Positions 61,196-64,000 of a stretch of 64,000 nucleotides of DNA are shown piece after piece. Position 1 is the stretch's first letter. The number at the start of each line of letters is the position of its first letter. A program made the translations under genes and the position numbers. Source of the stretch: Actinacidiphila yanglinensis (lineage in GTDB: Bacteria; Actinomycetota; Actinomycetes; Streptomycetales; Streptomycetaceae); assembly GCF_900107965.1 (NCBI RefSeq), contig NZ_FNVU01000016.1, forward strand, positions 1-64,000. The letters run 5' to 3'. The notes beneath the pieces are model-generated. The model was not told the origin of the DNA and made no database searches. It was given only the letters and a program-made list of their open reading frames with translations.

Positions 61196-62130
61196 CCAGA
61201 ACCCGCACCCTCCACGACCCAGCTGGAAGAAGTCCAACGGCGCCGGCCCGTTCAAGGTGATGAAGCTGTACGAGAGCGAGGAGAAGCGCACCCGTGCTGC
61301 GTCACCGCGACAGCCACCGTGCTCCCCCAGCACTTTCAGCACGTCCTCGCGCAGCCCGTTGGTCGACCCGGCCGGGTTGTCGATCCGCTTGCGCCGCTTG
61401 GTCTGCTCGCCCGGCTGTGTGGTCTGTGCCTGGCCCATCAGTCCAGCCTCCCCGCTTCGTCCACCACACCCTGCTCGCCGCCCGACCACGGGTCGGGCGG
61501 CAAGGCCCGCCCCGGCCGGAGGGGCCCAGGGGCTGGGGAGGGGTCCCGGGGGCTCCCGGGAACCCGATGATCCCCCCGCCGTCTGTCATCACAGGGGGAA
61601 CAAGGGGGTTGTGACGAGCGGTGCGACTTGCATAAACGGGCGCTGACCTGCGGAAACAAAATGCATGCGGACCTCCGGCACGGAAGTGGCTTCCGCAGTG
61701 GCAACCCAAGTGCCCACCCAAGTGGCCTGCCAGCCCCGGCCAGGCCGGTTGCACCGCCCGGCGGCCCTCCGGTCCGGCCGGCCCCATCTGTCCAGCATGC
61801 ACCCTGCGTTGGCCCCGCTGGCTGCCGCTGCGCGCCCGCTCTCTCGCCTGTCACGGCGACTCCCTTCCGCATCCCGGCACCTGTCGCCGGCGATCCGGTC
61901 GCAGCCTGCACGAGCCCCCCTTGTCCGCGGTCTGTTCACACCCGGCAGCAGCCCCTGTCCAGGAGGAACACAGGTGCCGGCCGACCGCGGCGCAGCGTGG
62001 TCAAGGGGCCGGACAAGGGGTGTGGTCAAGGGGTGACGTGCCGCGAAGGCGTGAAACGCGTCTCCCGCCGACGAGCCACATCAGTCACATCAGTCACACA
62101 TTTGTTCGCTACCGCCGGGAAGCACCGGCG
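61196..62130. other. Intergenic region with short repeats
   Basis: No complete gene is supported. On the minus strand TTQPGEQTKRRKRIDNPAGS and TNGLREDVLKVLGEH (61310-61450) look protein-like but become antisense to the glycosyltransferase, so at most a remnant. GTGGTCAAGGGG is repeated at 61997-62008 and 62022-62033, and CACATCAGT is tandemly duplicated at 62077-62094. Confidence 0.4.
61683..61731. repeat. 12-bp-period tandem array III
   Basis: AGTGGC-type cores occur exactly every 12 bp at 61685, 61697, 61709 and 61721: GAAGTGGCTTCC, GCAGTGGCAACC, CAAGTGCCCACC, CAAGTGGCCTGC. The period equals that of arrays I and II although the unit sequence differs. Confidence 0.55.
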
Positions 62131-62144
62131 GTTGTCGCGAGCGG

Positions 62145-62343
62145 CCTATGGGCGGGGGCAGCACCCAGCCTCCGCTCGAAAGAGACGGCCCTGAGGCGCA
62201 ACCCGAGGATCGACCACCTGGCGCACCTGGTGGACAACCTGCTCGACGGCCTGGCCGCGCCAACCGCGCCCCAGATCCGCGCGGCCCTGCGGGAGCTCCA
62301 ACGCGGCCGCCGTGCTCACCGGCTGCCGAACGCCCGCCGGTAG
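62145..62343 (+). pseudogene. C-terminal fragment of a small hypothetical protein
   Basis: A start-less frame encodes LRRNPRIDHLAHLVDNLLDG, then APTAPQIRAALRELQRGRRA before a TAG. The regular helices suggest a real protein end. The family is not recognised. It ends 34 bases before hairpin element copy 2. Confidence 0.3.
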
Positions 62344-62376
62344 CCCGCACGCCACACGATTCCACCGCGCCCGGAC

Positions 62377-62485
62377 TGCCCGATTCCACGCCATTCCACG
62401 CCATTCCACGCCCTTACGTCCCGCTCCGGGTGCAAGCAGGTGAGCAATCGCCTGGTTGCTCACCTGCTTGCACTCCCCCGCTGCT
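62377..62485. repeat. Dispersed hairpin element, copy 2
   Basis: Second copy of the element at 46408-46507. Here the 17-bp inverted repeat TGCAAGCAGGTGAGCAA (62431-62447) / TTGCTCACCTGCTTGCA (62456-62472) is perfect with an 8-base loop. It is preceded by ATTCCACGCC boxes (an extra copy compared with copy 1) and followed by CTCCCCCGCTGCT. It lies 106 bases upstream of the PP2C gene. Confidence 0.75.
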
Positions 62486-62590
62486 TTCCACCGTTCCAAG
62501 CCCGCGACCTGCGGTAGTGATGTCGATGGGGCCGTCCTGTGCTTGTCCGCCTGCCGAGAAGGTCGGGGGGTGCGGCGGTACGTTTGAGCT

Positions 62591-63736
62591 ATGAAGTGGA
62601 GCGGCGCCGGCGGGCGGCCGGTCGGTTGGAGGGCGTGTAAGTCCCGGCCGGTCCTGCTCCCCGTCGCGCTCGTGTCTCTCGCTGTGCTGCTCGGTGTGGA
62701 CCTGATCGGCGGCGGCGGGATCCGTATCGGCGGTCTGCTGGTCGCGGTGCCGGCGCTGGCCGCGGTGTTCCTCGGCCCGCTCGACGTCCTGCTGCTCAGT
62801 GTCCTGACCGTCGGCGCGGTCGTCTGGGCCTCGGCGGACAACAACACGCTCGGCACCGCGAACTTTCCCGTGGTGCTGGCGACTGTGGTGCTGGTCGGCG
62901 GCGCGGCCGTGCTGGCCGCGCGGGCGCGCGGACGCCGCGAGAGCCAGCTGGCCCAGGCGCGGAAGGTCGCGGAGGCTGCCCAGCGGGCCCTGCTGCGCCC
63001 GCTGCCGGGCCGGCTCGGCCGGGTCACGATCTCCTCGATGTATTTGGCCGCGGAGGAGGAGGCGGCGATCGGCGGCGACCTCTACGCCGCCGGCGTCGAC
63101 CGGCGAGGCGACATCCGGGTGCTCGTCGGCGACGTCCAGGGCAAGGGCATGGCCGCCGTCGAGGTCGTAGGGCTGCTGCTGAGCACCTTCCGCCTGTCGG
63201 CACGCTCCGGCGTCCCGCTGGAGGCGCTGCCGGGCTACCTCGACCAGGGCCTGCGCGACGACCTGGTGGACCTGGAGGAGAGCGGGGAACCCGGAACCCT
63301 GGGCCCCCGCCCAGTCGAGACCGAGTTCCTGGAGCGGTTCGTGACCGCCGTCGTCGTGGACATCGCCGCCGACGCCAGCACCGTGCGCATCGCGAACTGC
63401 GGCCACCCCCCGCCGCTGCTCATCCGAGGCGACCGCGTCATCCCGCTCATGCCCGACGTGCCCGAGCTGCCCCTCGGACTGGGCGACCTCTGCCGGGAGG
63501 ACCACCACGTCGACAGCTACGACCTGGAGATCGGCGACATCCTGATGCTCTACACCGACGGCGTGATCGAGTCCCGCAACCCCGAGGGCGCCTTCTACCC
63601 GCTCACCGACCGCCTCGCACACAGCACCCGCGACACCCCCACCGTCCTGCTGGAAGACGTCCAAAGCGACCTGACCCAATACACCGCCGGACTCAGCGAC
63701 GACATCGTGATGCTCGCCCTCCAGCGAGTCGCCTGA
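62591..63736 (+). CDS. Membrane PP2C/SpoIIE-type phosphatase
   Basis: ATG at 62591 gives 381 residues. About four hydrophobic helices occupy residues 20-115 (for example LLPVALVSLAVLLGVDLIGG, LLSVLTVGAVVWAS). The cytoplasmic part is a SpoIIE/RsbU-like PP2C domain: SSMYLAAEEEAAIGGDLYAA (metal-binding Gly-Gly-Asp), IRVLVGDVQGKGMAAVEVVG, TVRIANCGHPPPLLIRGD, GDILMLYTDGVIESRN and SDDIVMLALQRV with the last metal Asp. It dephosphorylates Ser/Thr, usually an anti-sigma antagonist in Streptomyces signalling. No PAS/GAF sensor is fused. Complete. Confidence 0.85.
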   Translation: MKWSGAGGRPVGWRACKSRPVLLPVALVSLAVLLGVDLIGGGGIRIGGLLVAVPALAAVFLGPLDVLLLSVLTVGAVVWASADNNTLGTANFPVVLATVVLVGGAAVLAARARGRRESQLAQARKVAEAAQRALLRPLPGRLGRVTISSMYLAAEEEAAIGGDLYAAGVDRRGDIRVLVGDVQGKGMAAVEVVGLLLSTFRLSARSGVPLEALPGYLDQGLRDDLVDLEESGEPGTLGPRPVETEFLERFVTAVVVDIAADASTVRIANCGHPPPLLIRGDRVIPLMPDVPELPLGLGDLCREDHHVDSYDLEIGDILMLYTDGVIESRNPEGAFYPLTDRLAHSTRDTPTVLLEDVQSDLTQYTAGLSDDIVMLALQRVA

Positions 63737-63890
63737 AACCGCAGCATCCAAGCCCCCGGCTTCAGCGCCGCCCACCCGCCCGCTGGAGCAGGCGCAGCCG
63801 AATCTTGATCGCCGGGGCAGCGCGGGAGGCATTCCCATGAGACAACCAGCCGTCGAGGGTGTCGTGGCGGTCATGGAGTTGGCGTAGGCC

Positions 63891-64000
63891 TTACCGGACG
63901 GCGGTGATCTGGCGGTTCAGGTCGGCGAATGCGCGATTGACTGTGGTGGCGTGCCGCAGCACCGACGCGCCGTGGGCAGGGGCTTCATGCCCGGCCCGAT
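63891..64000 (-). CDS. Partial CDS, C-terminal end only
   Basis: A minus-strand frame open from the window edge encodes GHEAPAHGASVLRHATTVNR and AFADLNRQITAVR before a TAA at 63891-63893. The helix-like composition fits a genuine protein end. Start and family are outside the window. Confidence 0.35.
   Translation of the reverse strand, partial: RAGHEAPAHGASVLRHATTVNRAFADLNRQITAVR

Noticed and set aside
61990..62100. Short repeats considered as a CRISPR array.
   Set aside because: Units are only 9-12 bases, with no regular spacers and no cas genes anywhere in the window.
62414..63874. A 486-codon minus-strand frame opposite the PP2C gene.
   Set aside because: Antisense shadow of a gene with clear metal-binding motifs.

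Overview
The window is very GC-rich, uses GTG and TTG starts freely, and carries families typical of Streptomyces (WhiB-like, Tap/Tpg-like, replication-relaxation, DUF5709). I read it as an accessory region of a Streptomyces or close relative, most likely a chromosome arm or a linear plasmid. There are no rRNA, tRNA or core metabolic genes. Many broken genes, IS21 remnants and plasmid-maintenance relics point to repeated insertion and decay.

Layout. 1-7 kb: decayed and small accessory genes (DCL/DUF3223 protein, a GNAT fragment abutting a WhiB-like gene that lacks two iron-sulfur cysteines, a SEC-C protein, a NYN-domain protein), plus an AT-rich patch and a perfect 27-bp inverted repeat. 7.3-11.1 kb: a large STAND NTPase (HTH, NB-ARC, beta-propeller). 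11.2-16.5 kb, minus strand: a Tpg-like terminal-protein gene one base downstream of a 1173-codon Tap-like gene, and upstream a PD-(D/E)XK nuclease. 16.8-24.0 kb, plus strand: a complete three-gene pPIWI-RE module (REase, DinG-type helicase, PIWI) with overlapping ends. 24.9-28.4 kb: a RelE/HigB-like toxin with an XRE antitoxin, and an XRE-ImmA/IrrE protease coupled to a PIN protein. 28.5-36.9 kb: a complete Wadjet operon jetA-jetB-jetC-jetD. 38-44.7 kb: a secreted SGNH hydrolase, a deleted IS21 relic, an endonuclease VII-like gene, a LysR/ester-cyclase divergent pair and a small secreted protein. 43-63 kb: a graveyard of mobile elements: replication-relaxation gene, MobF relaxase fragment, membrane-anchored Mrr nuclease, degenerate integrase, 5'-truncated IS21 with intact istB, three 12-bp-period repeat arrays and two copies of a ~100-bp hairpin element. 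60-64 kb: a GT4 glycosyltransferase and a membrane PP2C phosphatase.

How it works together. The core is a defence island of about 20 kb. pPIWI-RE and Wadjet are both directed at invading DNA, and Wadjet specifically at circular plasmids. Two toxin-antitoxin-type modules sit between them and a STAND NTPase lies upstream. The Tap/Tpg-like pair suggests association with a linear replicon, which Wadjet would be expected to spare. The most novel part is the Tap-like protein. It joins a Phd-like module, a RecA/DnaB-like ATPase fold with a broken Walker A, and a C-terminal Tap domain whose motifs resemble a DNA polymerase palm.
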